From: Brevinema_A sp051647245
GTDB lineage: Bacteria > Spirochaetota > Brevinematia > Brevinematales > Brevinemataceae
Direction of reading: 5' to 3'
Length of the DNA: 64,000 nt
Assembly (NCBI GenBank): GCA_051647245.1
Contig: JBOFDS010000011.1
Location: 62,001-126,000, forward strand
Below, piece after piece: positions 43,387 to 52,046 of this stretch. Position 1 is the first letter of the stretch. Every line of letters begins with the position of its first letter. The notes under the pieces are model-generated. The model searched no databases and was not told the DNA's origin. It worked only from the letters and a program-made list of their open reading frames with translations. The position numbers and the translations under genes are program-made.

Positions 43387-44278
43387 ATTTAACAAATGTT
43401 ACATCATAACCATTCAAGATCATCAAGTCTGGTCTATACTCAAAATGCATGGTATCATAAAAGATCCATTTTCCACCCCAAGCAAAACCATACTTCTCAA
43501 AGAGTTTAATGGCAGATTCTGGCGGATGCCAACGTCTCGTAAGAGGCTCTGTTACCCAATCAATATCCAAATTCTGCGCCCAAAGCCAATAATAAGATTT
43601 TTTGGTGCGACTATCTAAAGTATCAATTGCCACTCCGTAAGAATGTAAGCTCCTCGCCTTTGATCCAGCGATTCTTCTCCAAAAAAATGAATATACTGTA
43701 TCCACTTCTCTCAGAAAATCACGAACTTCTTTATCTTGTCTTGCTAATTTATAGAGTTCATCTTCTACTTTTTTGAGTGGTTTATGAGCAAATTGATGAA
43801 TGAGGACTTGTTTTTTGAGGAAAGTTGTTTTAACGATTTGAGTATTTGTATCAGCCAAAGTTGACATTCCGTATAATTTTTCATAAAACAAATGATGCGC
43901 CGATTTTCGATTTTTACGATAAACTTTTGAGGATTTTTTACGAATCTCAGCAAGTTCTAATTGACTATAACTTCGTGGATCTGGAATTTCACGAGCATAA
44001 CTATAAAAAGCATTGACACCATAATTATTCCAATTAGATCTCTCATGTTCAGGGAGCAAACGCCCATTAACCCAGTAAAATACAGTGTTCCGAACAACAA
44101 TAGCAGGGTCAGGATGTTTGTTTTCACTTTCTGGAATTATCTTGACAACACCTGGGTAGGCTTTGACAAGAGCGCTGAAAACTTCATCATGATAAAAAGT
44201 ATACTCCACCGCATTTAAAGATGAAATCCCAAAAAACAATAAAACACTAACGAATAAGTGGGTAAATTTGCTTCGCAT
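43385..44278 (-). CDS. Secreted M15-family D-Ala-D-Ala carboxypeptidase-like protein (297 aa)
   Basis: A signal peptide (MRSKFTHLFVSVLLFFGISSLNA) sends it to the periplasm. The C-terminal domain carries zinc-ligand motifs of the M15/VanY-DdpX type: RSLHSYGVAIDTLD (H and D) and YDTMHFEYRP (H), about 55 residues apart. Such enzymes trim peptidoglycan stem peptides. The N-terminal 140 residues are basic and of unknown function. GGAG lies 6 bases before the ATG. Single gene; no promoter matched well. Confidence 0.85.
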   Translation of the reverse strand: MRSKFTHLFVSVLLFFGISSLNAVEYTFYHDEVFSALVKAYPGVVKIIPESENKHPDPAIVVRNTVFYWVNGRLLPEHERSNWNNYGVNAFYSYAREIPDPRSYSQLELAEIRKKSSKVYRKNRKSAHHLFYEKLYGMSTLADTNTQIVKTTFLKKQVLIHQFAHKPLKKVEDELYKLARQDKEVRDFLREVDTVYSFFWRRIAGSKARSLHSYGVAIDTLDSRTKKSYYWLWAQNLDIDWVTEPLTRRWHPPESAIKLFEKYGFAWGGKWIFYDTMHFEYRPDLMILNGYDVTFVK

Positions 44279-44324
44279 GAAAAACTCCTATGCAACGAAA
44301 TAATATAGTGCTTGAAATTTATTT

Positions 44325-44975
44325 TTATTTATTTTTTTCGTTAACAATTTCAACGATACGAGCGATAACTTCTTCCTTTGTGAGGTTCGAAGTATCAATC
44401 ACAATCCCATTTTCAGGCAATACTAAAGGACTTATATCACGATTCATATCTTCGTGATCTCGTAACACAATCTCATTTTCGAGATCAGCTAAATCTTTAT
44501 CGACACCTCGAGCCTGTAACTCAAGAAAACGTCTTTGTGCACGTACTTTCACAGAGGCATCCAAATAAATCTTAACCTCAGCTTTAGGGAATACATTAGA
44601 ACCTATATCACGCCCTTCGGCAACGACATTTATGTTTTGCGCAAGAGAACGCTGCAATTCGTACATTTTTTCACGTACAAGAGGATGAACACTTACGACT
44701 TTGGATGTAAAAATATCCATCTCTGGAGTTCTGATAAGATCGGTAACATCTTGACCCATCGCAATGATACGTCTATTTTCAAAAGAAATAGTAAAATCTT
44801 GGAGCAATTGATCAAAAGCAGCATCTTCAAAAGTAATATTATCTTTTTTCATCATGTAGGCAAAAGATCGGTACATAGCACCCGTATCAAGCACTTCCAT
44901 GTTTAACAATTCGGCTACTTTTTTTGAAATTGAACTTTTTCCAGCTCCTGCTGGCCCATCAATGGTCACAATCAT
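44325..44975 (-). CDS. cmk: Cytidylate kinase (216 aa)
   Basis: Phosphorylates CMP and dCMP. The P-loop is IDGPAGAGKSSISKKVA at the N terminus, followed by LDTGAMYRS, the VAEGRDIGSNVFP substrate segment and RAQRRFLELQARG lid. Length is normal. GAGGA precedes the ATG. It sits downstream of a terminator that ends the rsfS transcript, so it likely has its own weak promoter. Confidence 0.96.
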   Translation of the reverse strand: MIVTIDGPAGAGKSSISKKVAELLNMEVLDTGAMYRSFAYMMKKDNITFEDAAFDQLLQDFTISFENRRIIAMGQDVTDLIRTPEMDIFTSKVVSVHPLVREKMYELQRSLAQNINVVAEGRDIGSNVFPKAEVKIYLDASVKVRAQRRFLELQARGVDKDLADLENEIVLRDHEDMNRDISPLVLPENGIVIDTSNLTKEEVIARIVEIVNEKNK

Positions 44976-44994
44976 TTTGTTCCTCTATCTAACT

Positions 44995-45036
44995 AAAGAA
45001 AAGATAAGCATTTTAGCACTTATCTTTTCTTTTTTA
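44995..45036. terminator. Terminator after rsfS
   Basis: A long perfect stem of 14 bases (AAAGAAAAGATAAG and CTTATCTTTTCTTT) around a 10-base loop. It is AT-rich and symmetrical; on the minus strand it lies 9 bases past the rsfS stop and ends in a T-rich run. Confidence 0.7.
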
Positions 45037-45044
45037 TTTTGAAA

Positions 45045-45521
45045 TTAAATTTCTTCTTCGTCTTCATCAGCTTGAGCAAGAAATTCTTCTAATTCTTCTG
45101 GTGTAAGATTTGCTAAGATTTCTTCAAGTTCCGTTTCAGTTGGTTCTTGATCAGTTTCGAGGTCGGATTGATCCTCGCTTGGACGTTTAACAGATTTCAT
45201 CAATCCATCTAAGTCATAAAAGGCACGTTTTTCTTCAACCAAAATATGAATCACGAGATCCACACAATCCATCACCAACCATCCCTCGGAATAATCTTCT
45301 GTAGGATTTTGGACAGGATAGCCAGCTTGTTTAACGATCATTGATAAAGTGCGACGAGCGGCTTCGAGCTGTAAAATATGTGTTGCGGTAGCGACAATAA
45401 CTAGATCCGTAAGAGGACTACGGCCTTGAACATCATAAAATTCGATGTTATCCATAGTGAGACGTTCACATTCTTTAGTAATTTCGTCAATAAGTGTTTG
45501 CATTTGTGCAGTAATTGCCAT
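45045..45521 (-). CDS. rsfS: Ribosome silencing factor RsfS with an acidic tail (158 aa)
   Basis: Binds L14 of the 50S subunit and blocks subunit joining in poor nutrition. Core motifs are FYDVQGRSPLTDLVIVATA, EDYSEGWLVMDCVDLVIHIL and RAFYDLDGL. After residue about 112 there is an extra tail of about 45 residues, very rich in Glu and Asp (LEEILANLTPEELEEFLA), absent from most family members. The ATG overlaps the upstream stop by one base (TAATG). Confidence 0.93.
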   Translation of the reverse strand: MAITAQMQTLIDEITKECERLTMDNIEFYDVQGRSPLTDLVIVATATHILQLEAARRTLSMIVKQAGYPVQNPTEDYSEGWLVMDCVDLVIHILVEEKRAFYDLDGLMKSVKRPSEDQSDLETDQEPTETELEEILANLTPEELEEFLAQADEDEEEI

Positions 45522-46333
45522 TATTGTTGTTCCTTAAATCGTGTTTTGAGGTTTGCAATCGTGAGGTTGCGGGCTTCTTGATCCATTTCTGGTAAGATTA
45601 CAGAAGCAAGTAAGCCAAGAAATTCTACATCAGAGACCTTAAGGAAAGAGCGGGTTTTGAGGTCTTTCCAAATTTTGAGATCTTGTTCAGCTTGTTTTCT
45701 CAAAGAAATTTTGGTAGAGCGTTGAGCATCTTCAAGAAACTTAAAAAGCCCTGAAACTGCATCAATATTACCAGCAAGAAATAAATCCAAAAGTTGATAC
45801 TTCGCAATAAATGCCAAAATATCGTATGTCAAGACATGCATCACCTGAGGCATGGAAACGTGACGATAATAAGCCAGCACCTGTTCTCTTGTAAAGTCTT
45901 TCATGCCATAATTTTTTGTATTATTTATAATTTTTATGGAAGAAGAAAAACTCTCATCACTGTAATTAGTTTGAGTCATGAACAAAATCTGTTCTTCCGT
46001 AGACAAAGATGTCATAAATTCTTCATAAGAAAATTTCACCAAATCTTTTAGCAACGTATGATAAAAGAAATGTGCAGTCTGCACACCATCAAAGCTCATG
46101 ATTGCTTCATTCACACGCAGTTGACGAAGTTTTTGAGCAAATTCAGGATCAGCTTCTTTTTGATCTAAAATAGTACCAAGTTCATTAGTTTGATTTTCTG
46201 CGAAAAGTTGTAATTCTGACTCGTTAAGTAGTTTATTCCAGTGACTCATCCTTGTTTGAAGACGATAAATTTCCCCTTCAATCGCACAAGAGCTTGTCAT
46301 AAACAAGATGAGTAACAAATAAATATTTCTCAT
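45521..46333 (-). CDS. Putative lipoprotein, unknown helical domain (270 aa)
   Basis: Lipoprotein signal MRNIYLLLILFMTSSC, then an almost entirely helical domain (LQTRMSHWNKLLNESELQLF, DPEFAQKLRQLRVNEAIMSF and more). I recognise no family. It lies between a LolA-like carrier gene (7 bases upstream) and rsfS (overlapping by one base), so it is in the same operon and may work with envelope lipoprotein transport. Confidence 0.78.
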   Translation of the reverse strand: MRNIYLLLILFMTSSCAIEGEIYRLQTRMSHWNKLLNESELQLFAENQTNELGTILDQKEADPEFAQKLRQLRVNEAIMSFDGVQTAHFFYHTLLKDLVKFSYEEFMTSLSTEEQILFMTQTNYSDESFSSSIKIINNTKNYGMKDFTREQVLAYYRHVSMPQVMHVLTYDILAFIAKYQLLDLFLAGNIDAVSGLFKFLEDAQRSTKISLRKQAEQDLKIWKDLKTRSFLKVSDVEFLGLLASVILPEMDQEARNLTIANLKTRFKEQQ

Positions 46334-46340
46334 AAATCAC

Positions 46341-46988
46341 CTAGTCGAAAATATTATCATAGATTTGACTATCTTCAGAAGTCTCGATGACAAAAATTTT
46401 AGAATCGTAGTTTTTATTAAATTCGATATAAGTTAGAGATAATGTCGTCGTAACACCAACACGTGAAGTCGCTTTTATACGGTAGATCAAGCCATTTTTA
46501 TCAGAAATCAATTCCACACCACGAAAACTTGTAGTATTCCATTTTGGTTCAAAATTCAATTGATAAGCAGGAATTTTTCCATACATAATCTCAAGTCCTG
46601 TTTTAGGTGCTGTTACAATATATTGTCTGCGAAGACGACGAATATTCCACGATGTAACCGTGGTTTCTTTACCGAGTTTTTGACGAGCAATAATTGTACC
46701 CTCTTGAATCCAAATAAAATTCCCGTCAGAAACGATTTTTTTATTATCGCCTGTGTTGGTTTTTTTAAATTCCATAACAAATTTATTTGGAGCGATATAA
46801 GTCATTACACCCGTGTAAGACCTTTTATCTTTTTGATAGACAAAGTTTGCTTTAAAACTCTTATAAGAAGCTGATTTCTTTTCGATAATATCCGCAACAG
46901 AATTTGCGTTGAATACGCTGATAGCTTGTGCAGAAACGATCGCTGGTATCATTAAAAGCACCACTGAAAGAAGTGACAAACGTTTCAT
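46341..46988 (-). CDS. lolA: LolA-like outer-membrane lipoprotein carrier (215 aa)
   Basis: A periplasmic chaperone-type protein that would carry lipoproteins to the outer membrane. Signal peptide MKRLSLLSVVLLMIPAIVSAQA; then the LolA fold: SYKSFKANFVYQKDKRSYTG, GVMTYIAPNKFVMEF, IVSDGNFIWIQEG and a late hydrophobic cleft region. Length is normal. GGGAGGA precedes the ATG. It is the first gene of a three-gene operon with a lipoprotein and rsfS, driven by 47016-47044. Confidence 0.85.
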   Translation of the reverse strand: MKRLSLLSVVLLMIPAIVSAQAISVFNANSVADIIEKKSASYKSFKANFVYQKDKRSYTGVMTYIAPNKFVMEFKKTNTGDNKKIVSDGNFIWIQEGTIIARQKLGKETTVTSWNIRRLRRQYIVTAPKTGLEIMYGKIPAYQLNFEPKWNTTSFRGVELISDKNGLIYRIKATSRVGVTTTLSLTYIEFNKNYDSKIFVIETSEDSQIYDNIFD

Positions 46989-47015
46989 GATTCCTCCCTA
47001 AGTATAAACACTATT

Positions 47016-47044
47016 ATTATAACGAAAAAAACGAAATTCTGCAA
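47016..47044 (-). promoter_or_regulatory. Promoter of the lolA operon
   Basis: TTGCAG, 17 bases, TATAAT on the minus strand, 28 bases before the ATG. Confidence 0.65.
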
Positions 47045-47115
47045 GATATTTACACCTTGTACAATAAATAATTTATCAGAAAAAGATTCTTTTTAAAGAA
47101 GAAAGTGTAAAATCC

Positions 47116-47144
47116 TTGTACTTTTTTAGAAATTAAATTATAAT
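47116..47144 (+). promoter_or_regulatory. Promoter of recA-argJ
   Basis: TTGTAC, 17 bases, TATAAT at 47139-47144. A small palindrome TTCTTT-TT-AAAGAA lies at 47086-47099, upstream of the minus-35 box; it does not match a known LexA box. Confidence 0.65.
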
Positions 47145-47183
47145 ACACTATGAAAATATCATACAAATTTTAGGAGCATCTAC

Positions 47184-48263
47184 GTGAGCGAAGAAAAGAA
47201 TTTAGAACAAGTTGAAGCTGCTGCGGCAGAACCAACACCAAAAAAAGAAGCAAAAGCTGCAAAAGCAACCCCAATATCTGATGAAAAAAGAAAAGCTCTC
47301 GAAGCTACCATCAACCAACTCGAAAAACAATTCGGGAAAGGATCTATGATGTGGCTCGGCAGCAAAGAAGTTGAAGCGGTGCCTGTCATCCCGACTGGTG
47401 CCTTGACTTTGGATCTTGCTCTTGGAGTTGGTGGTGTGCCTTACGGAAGAATTACAGAGATCTACGGGCCTGAGGCTTCTGGTAAAACCACTTTGACCCT
47501 CAGCTTGATCGCCGAAGCTCAAAAGCAAGGATCCACTTGTGCCTTCATCGACGCAGAACACGCTCTCGATGCAGAATATGCTCGTAGCATTGGTGTGGAT
47601 ATTGAAAATCTCTTGATTTCCCAACCTGATAACGGAGAACAAGCCCTCGAAATCGCAGAAGCCCTCGTGAGAAGTGGTGCTGTGGAGTTGATCGTTATTG
47701 ACTCCGTGGCTGCACTTGTTCCTAAGAACGAAATCGAAGGAAATATGGGTGACTCAGTGATGGGTATGCAGGCTCGTTTGATGAGTCAGGCTCTCAGAAA
47801 ATTAACCCACATCGTAAGTAAAGCAAAATGTGCCATCGTCTTTATCAACCAAATTCGTATGAAGATTGGTGTCATCTACGGAAGTCCTGAAACAACGACA
47901 GGTGGTATGGCTCTCAAATTCTACTCTTCCGTCCGTATTGAAATCAGAAGAAAAGAACAGCTAAAACGAGGTGATGAAGTCTACGGAAATCTCGTCGTCG
48001 CAAAAGTTATCAAAAATAAAATGGCTCCACCTCACAAAAATGCTATGTTTGAAATCCGTTTTGGTAAAGGGATCTCAAAAATTGCTTGTATCGTGGATGC
48101 TGCAACAGAACTTGGAGTAATTGAACGTAAAGGTTCTTGGTACTTCCAAGGCGAAGACCGTATTGGTCAAGGTCGCGATAATGTAATTCAATTACTTGAA
48201 TCCGACGAAGTGAAATTAAAAGAGATTGATCTTTTAGTTCGCGAAAAACTTTCAAATAATTAA
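47184..48263 (+). CDS. recA: Recombinase A (359 aa)
   Basis: ATP-dependent strand exchange and LexA cleavage co-factor. Walker A GPEASGKTT at residues 95-103, LIVIDSVAALVPKNEIEG (Walker B), MGMQARLMSQALRKL, INQIRMKIGV (L1/L2 region) and TTGGMALKFYSSVR. Compared with usual RecA the N terminus has about 30 extra residues rich in Ala, Glu, Lys and Pro (EAAAAEPTPKKEAKAAKA). GTG start with AGGAG 7 bases upstream. argJ follows after 16 bases and is probably co-transcribed. Confidence 0.98.
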   Translation: MSEEKNLEQVEAAAAEPTPKKEAKAAKATPISDEKRKALEATINQLEKQFGKGSMMWLGSKEVEAVPVIPTGALTLDLALGVGGVPYGRITEIYGPEASGKTTLTLSLIAEAQKQGSTCAFIDAEHALDAEYARSIGVDIENLLISQPDNGEQALEIAEALVRSGAVELIVIDSVAALVPKNEIEGNMGDSVMGMQARLMSQALRKLTHIVSKAKCAIVFINQIRMKIGVIYGSPETTTGGMALKFYSSVRIEIRRKEQLKRGDEVYGNLVVAKVIKNKMAPPHKNAMFEIRFGKGISKIACIVDAATELGVIERKGSWYFQGEDRIGQGRDNVIQLLESDEVKLKEIDLLVREKLSNN

Positions 48264-48279
48264 TATCACGGGGTAAAAA

Positions 48280-49506
48280 ATGGTAGAATTATCATATCTT
48301 GAAGATGGAGTGGTCGCTCCTATTGGCTTTAAAGCAACAGGGGTTTCTTGTGGATTAAAACACGGAGGCTCAAAGGATATTTCCTTACTTCTAAGTCAAG
48401 AACCATGCACCACAGCCATGGCTTTCACAAAAAACAAAATCCAAGGGGCACACATTAGTGTCGACAAAGAACGTGTTAGCAACACATGTCGTGCCTTATT
48501 AATTAACAGTGGTAACGCAAATTGTCTCACAGGGCAACAAGGAATTGAAAATGCTCGTGAAATGATGAAAGTAACTGAAGAAAAGTTACACCTCATGTCC
48601 GGAGAATGTTTGGTTGCTTCAACAGGAGTAATCGGTGTGCCTATTGATATGGTACGTATTAAATACGGAATCGAAAGACTCTCTACTGTTATTCGAACAG
48701 AAAATAACGTAAAACATTTTGCAGCTGGTATCATGACTGCTGAAAATCGTCAAAAAAATCTTGCTTGTGGGTTTTCTTTAGATGGGATTCCTGTGAGAAT
48801 TGGTGTTACAGCAAAGGGTACAACTATGGTAAAACCATGGCTTGAAACCATGCAAGGAACATTAATTACAGTGATCACATCTGATATTTGTATCGAGAAG
48901 AACCTTCTACAAGAGGCACTAGCTGAGGCGATTGGTATTTCTTTAAATCGTATGTCTATTGATAATGATCTTAGCCCTAATGACAGTGTATTTTTCCTCG
49001 CTAATGGAATGGCAAAAAACCCTATCATTTCCGACAAAAACGATCCGCGTTATGCTACTTTCTTAGAAGTTTTGAAACAAATTCTTACAGAGGCAACAAA
49101 GATTTTGATTCGTCAAGGACTTGGTATCACAAAACTAATCAATCTCAATGTCAAAAACGCAGCTTCTCCTGAAGATGCAGAAAATGCAGTACGTAAAATT
49201 GCTGAGTCATATCAAGTGAAAACAGCCTTCCATGGTCAAATACCAGCATGGCAACGTATCCTTAACGTAATTTCTTATAGTAATACGGATTTTGATCTGG
49301 AATCTATTCAAATTAAATTTAATGGATATGCGCTTTTTGAAAATGGTGCAGCAAACCTCCCAAATTACGCCATAGCAAAGAGTCAAATGGCTCAAGTTGA
49401 ATGTCTAATAGAGATAGATCTCCAAAAGGGATCACATGATGCTCAATTATGGACTTGTGATCTGTCTCATGATTACGTTAAATCCAACACCTATCTTACA
49501 GAATAA
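48280..49506 (+). CDS. argJ: ArgJ-like ornithine/glutamate N-acetyltransferase (408 aa)
   Basis: ArgJ transfers the acetyl group from N-acetylornithine to glutamate and self-cleaves at an internal Thr. The N-terminal GFKATGVSCGLK, LINSGNANCLTG and the oxyanion STGVIGVP are typical. The cleavage motif is unusual: in most homologs it is GSGMI-PNMATM, here K-G-T-T-M-V-K-P-W-L-E-T-M (residues 179-191), which keeps nucleophile Thr190 but changes the flanking residues. The C terminus DYVKSNTYLTE also departs from DYVRINADYRT-like ends. No other arginine gene is in the window, so the role (arginine, or ornithine for the cell wall) is open. Confidence 0.88.
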   Translation: MVELSYLEDGVVAPIGFKATGVSCGLKHGGSKDISLLLSQEPCTTAMAFTKNKIQGAHISVDKERVSNTCRALLINSGNANCLTGQQGIENAREMMKVTEEKLHLMSGECLVASTGVIGVPIDMVRIKYGIERLSTVIRTENNVKHFAAGIMTAENRQKNLACGFSLDGIPVRIGVTAKGTTMVKPWLETMQGTLITVITSDICIEKNLLQEALAEAIGISLNRMSIDNDLSPNDSVFFLANGMAKNPIISDKNDPRYATFLEVLKQILTEATKILIRQGLGITKLINLNVKNAASPEDAENAVRKIAESYQVKTAFHGQIPAWQRILNVISYSNTDFDLESIQIKFNGYALFENGAANLPNYAIAKSQMAQVECLIEIDLQKGSHDAQLWTCDLSHDYVKSNTYLTE

Positions 49507-49517
49507 AAACTCAAAAT

Positions 49518-49545
49518 AAAAACACCCTAAAAAGGGTGTTTTTTG
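49518..49545. terminator. Bidirectional terminator
   Basis: Arms AACACCCT and AGGGTGTT around AAAA, with flanking A and T tracts, between convergent argJ and the secreted-protein pair. Confidence 0.88.
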
Positions 49546-49554
49546 ATTTAAATA

Positions 49555-50022
49555 TTACTTACGAATTCTTGTTTGAGGAGCATGAGCTGGAATAGGAATG
49601 GAAACCTTTTTATATAGTTGTTTTTGTGAGGTGAAATTTGGATCAGCAGCCATCTCCAGCATCCCAGGCATAGGCATTCTCACGTAAGCACCTATTGTCT
49701 TTTGACTTTCAGGAGTAAATAGAGTAAGATACATTGCAGTATCATGTACTGTTAAACTATACTTCAGTTGATAAGCCGTATCTTGTATTACCTCAGATTC
49801 TTCCGAAGAAACCATCATTGTAACATTTTGAGCATCCCTAAAGATGAACTTTTGCTCTGTTGCGACAATTTTTTGTTCAGAGAAAAGATCCTTTGTTACA
49901 TGAAAGTATGACCAAGCTCCAATCAATGAAGCATGGGTAACATTTTCCTGTGCCATCACCTGAGTCATAGAAACTGAAAAAACGAGGAAAGTTAATGAAA
50001 AAATATATTTACTGATACTCAT
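49555..50022 (-). CDS. Secreted protein of unknown function, smaller member of a pair (155 aa)
   Basis: Signal peptide MSISKYIFSLTFLVFSVSMTQVMA, then one small domain starting GAWSYFHV and ending PNFTSQKQLYKKV. The same order of landmarks (GxWSxF, a strand-rich middle, PNF.....W/YK) occurs in the larger upstream protein, so I infer they are homologous. ATG 50022 has GGAGG 5 bases upstream; it lies inside the last codons of the upstream gene (14-base overlap), so translation is coupled. No known family recognised. Confidence 0.75.
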   Translation of the reverse strand: MSISKYIFSLTFLVFSVSMTQVMAQENVTHASLIGAWSYFHVTKDLFSEQKIVATEQKFIFRDAQNVTMMVSSEESEVIQDTAYQLKYSLTVHDTAMYLTLFTPESQKTIGAYVRMPMPGMLEMAADPNFTSQKQLYKKVSIPIPAHAPQTRIRK

Positions 50023-50710
50023 AACTTCCTCCATCCAGTGATTCTTCAAGGTTAGTTTCAGCAACAGGTTGAGGTGCGTTTTTTACAGGAAAGTGTTTCC
50101 AAAAAAAGCTCTTTTCCGTTTCAAAGTTTGGGCTTCGAGACATTTGGACATAATTTTGAGCTTCAATATAACGCACAAAATAACCTTGTTTATCGCGAAT
50201 TTTTTGTGCTCGAGGGTCTTGATCGGCATAATGAAACACTATAAAATCATAACCAAATAAATTATATTGTGTCGCAATCATCATGCGCTGAGTTCTTGAC
50301 TCAAGAGTTATTTTTGTCTTAATATTTTGGAGCCAGAGAACACGACCATTCGCTTCAATAACCAGTACTTCTTCATTTAAGGCAGGAATATCAAATAATT
50401 TTGTATTTTCGGTCGAAAACCTGGACCACACGCCAATATATTCATCAGAGGGAGCAAATTCCTGTGCACCCTCATAAGGAATCAAAGAGGTATCGAATTG
50501 AGATCTGATATCATCTAAAGTATTCGTTGCATTGATAATACTGGAAATCACATCTAAAGAAGGCAATTCCCTTAAAGATGGTGGTTCTGCAATTGGTGCA
50601 GTAGTGGTATTGGACATAGAAGAGAACAAACTAGGCACATAATCTTCAGGTAAAGAAGATTGAGCATAGCTCTGCACAGCAAATAAAAGCAAAAGCGCAA
50701 AACATCTCAT
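50009..50710 (-). CDS. Secreted protein of unknown function, larger member of a pair (233 aa)
   Basis: Signal peptide MRCFALLLLFAVQSYA, a Pro/Ser/Thr-rich linker of about 75 residues, then a domain from about residue 92 (GVWSRFSTENTKLFD through NYVQMSRSPNFETEKSFFWK) that parallels the whole of the downstream protein. The end is acidic and ends in YEYQ. Function unknown; the pair is probably made together. Confidence 0.75.
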   Translation of the reverse strand: MRCFALLLLFAVQSYAQSSLPEDYVPSLFSSMSNTTTAPIAEPPSLRELPSLDVISSIINATNTLDDIRSQFDTSLIPYEGAQEFAPSDEYIGVWSRFSTENTKLFDIPALNEEVLVIEANGRVLWLQNIKTKITLESRTQRMMIATQYNLFGYDFIVFHYADQDPRAQKIRDKQGYFVRYIEAQNYVQMSRSPNFETEKSFFWKHFPVKNAPQPVAETNLEESLDGGSYEYQ

Positions 50711-50766
50711 AAGGTATCCCCGTATTATAAAATTTGAGTACTTAATAATCGGTAAACAGGGCTGAT

Positions 50767-52038
50767 TTATTTAATAATATCTTGTTTTAAGTACGGACGT
50801 AATGCCTCTGGAACGACAATAGAACCATCAGCTTGCTGGTAATTTTCGAGGACTGCCACCAAAGTACGTCCCACAGCCAGAGCGGATCCATTGAGTGTAT
50901 GCACGAACTCCGTTTTCTTAGAGCCTTCTGGGCGGTAACGCATATCAGCACGACGTGCTTGGAAATCCATACAATTGGATACAGAAGCAATCTCACGATA
51001 AGCCCCAAAGGATGGTAACCAGACCTCGATATCATAGGTTTTTGCAGCAGAGAAGCCCATATCGCCTCTACTGAGGATCATCACACGATAAGGCAATCCA
51101 AGTTTTTGAAGAATTTTTTCCGAAGTCTCAAGCATACGCTGATGCTCTGCTTCGGATTCTTCTGGTTTACAAATCGTTACAAGCTCTACTTTGTTAAATT
51201 GGTGGACACGGATCAAGCCTTTGGTGTCCTTTCCATAGCTTCCTGCTTCTTTTCGGAAAGAAGGTGAATAAGCTGTGAAACGGGAAGGCAAAAGGGATTC
51301 GTCGACAATTTCTTCACGATACATATTAGTTAAAGCAACTTCGGCAGTCGGATTGAGATACAAATCAGAATCTGCAATTTTAAAGAGATCTTCTTCAAAT
51401 TTTGGCAACTGACCTGTACCATGTAATGCTCTATCTGCAATTGCAAATGGCACCCAAATTTGCTCAGCGCCAGCTTCGATATTATGATCAAGCATAAAAT
51501 TGATCAACGCCATTTCCAAACGAGCTGCAGCACCACGAAGCACAGGAAAACCACGACCAGAAATATTTGTCGCACGTTCTGGCTCCCAGATCTTGAGATT
51601 ACTTAAAAGATCGATGTGAGAAAGTGGCTCAAAAGAAAATTCTGTCGGTGTGCCATATTTTTTGATTTCGACATTGGTAGCTTCATCTGCACCTGCAGGA
51701 ACTTCTTCCATTGGAATATTGGGAATACGCTCCATCACGCTTTGCAATTCTTGTTCGGACTCTGTTTGAGCGGCTTCAAGAGTTGCCATTTTTTCTTTAA
51801 TTTCGTCCGCTTGTTTTAATAAAGACTCTGCTCCAGCGTGGTCGCCAGAAGATTTTTTCACCCCTATTTCTTTCGAAAGAGAATTACGTTGATTCCGAAG
51901 CTCATCAGCTTGTAATTGTGCTGCTTTACGGGATTGATTTAATTCAATAGCTTTGTCAATTTGTGCAAGATCAGCACGATCAGCTAACAATTCTTTGACT
52001 GACTCCACTGATTCGTTCAAACGATTAATATCAAACAT
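50767..52038 (-). CDS. serS: Seryl-tRNA synthetase (423 aa)
   Basis: Class II synthetase charging tRNA-Ser and tRNA-Sec. The N-terminal tRNA-binding coiled coil (residues about 30-105), motif 2 region FRKEAGSYGKDTKGLIRVHQF, GTGQLPKFEEDLFK and motif 3 NGSALAVGRTLVAVLENYQ are all normal. It starts 8 bases after the stop of the giant coiled-coil gene and is its partner in one transcript. Confidence 0.98.
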   Translation of the reverse strand: MFDINRLNESVESVKELLADRADLAQIDKAIELNQSRKAAQLQADELRNQRNSLSKEIGVKKSSGDHAGAESLLKQADEIKEKMATLEAAQTESEQELQSVMERIPNIPMEEVPAGADEATNVEIKKYGTPTEFSFEPLSHIDLLSNLKIWEPERATNISGRGFPVLRGAAARLEMALINFMLDHNIEAGAEQIWVPFAIADRALHGTGQLPKFEEDLFKIADSDLYLNPTAEVALTNMYREEIVDESLLPSRFTAYSPSFRKEAGSYGKDTKGLIRVHQFNKVELVTICKPEESEAEHQRMLETSEKILQKLGLPYRVMILSRGDMGFSAAKTYDIEVWLPSFGAYREIASVSNCMDFQARRADMRYRPEGSKKTEFVHTLNGSALAVGRTLVAVLENYQQADGSIVVPEALRPYLKQDIIK

Positions 52039-52046
52039 GGTGACTC

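Noticed and set aside
47086..47099. Palindrome TTCTTT-TT-AAAGAA upstream of recA as a LexA box
   Set aside because: It matches no known LexA motif and lies upstream of the minus-35 box; kept only as a note in the promoter entry.
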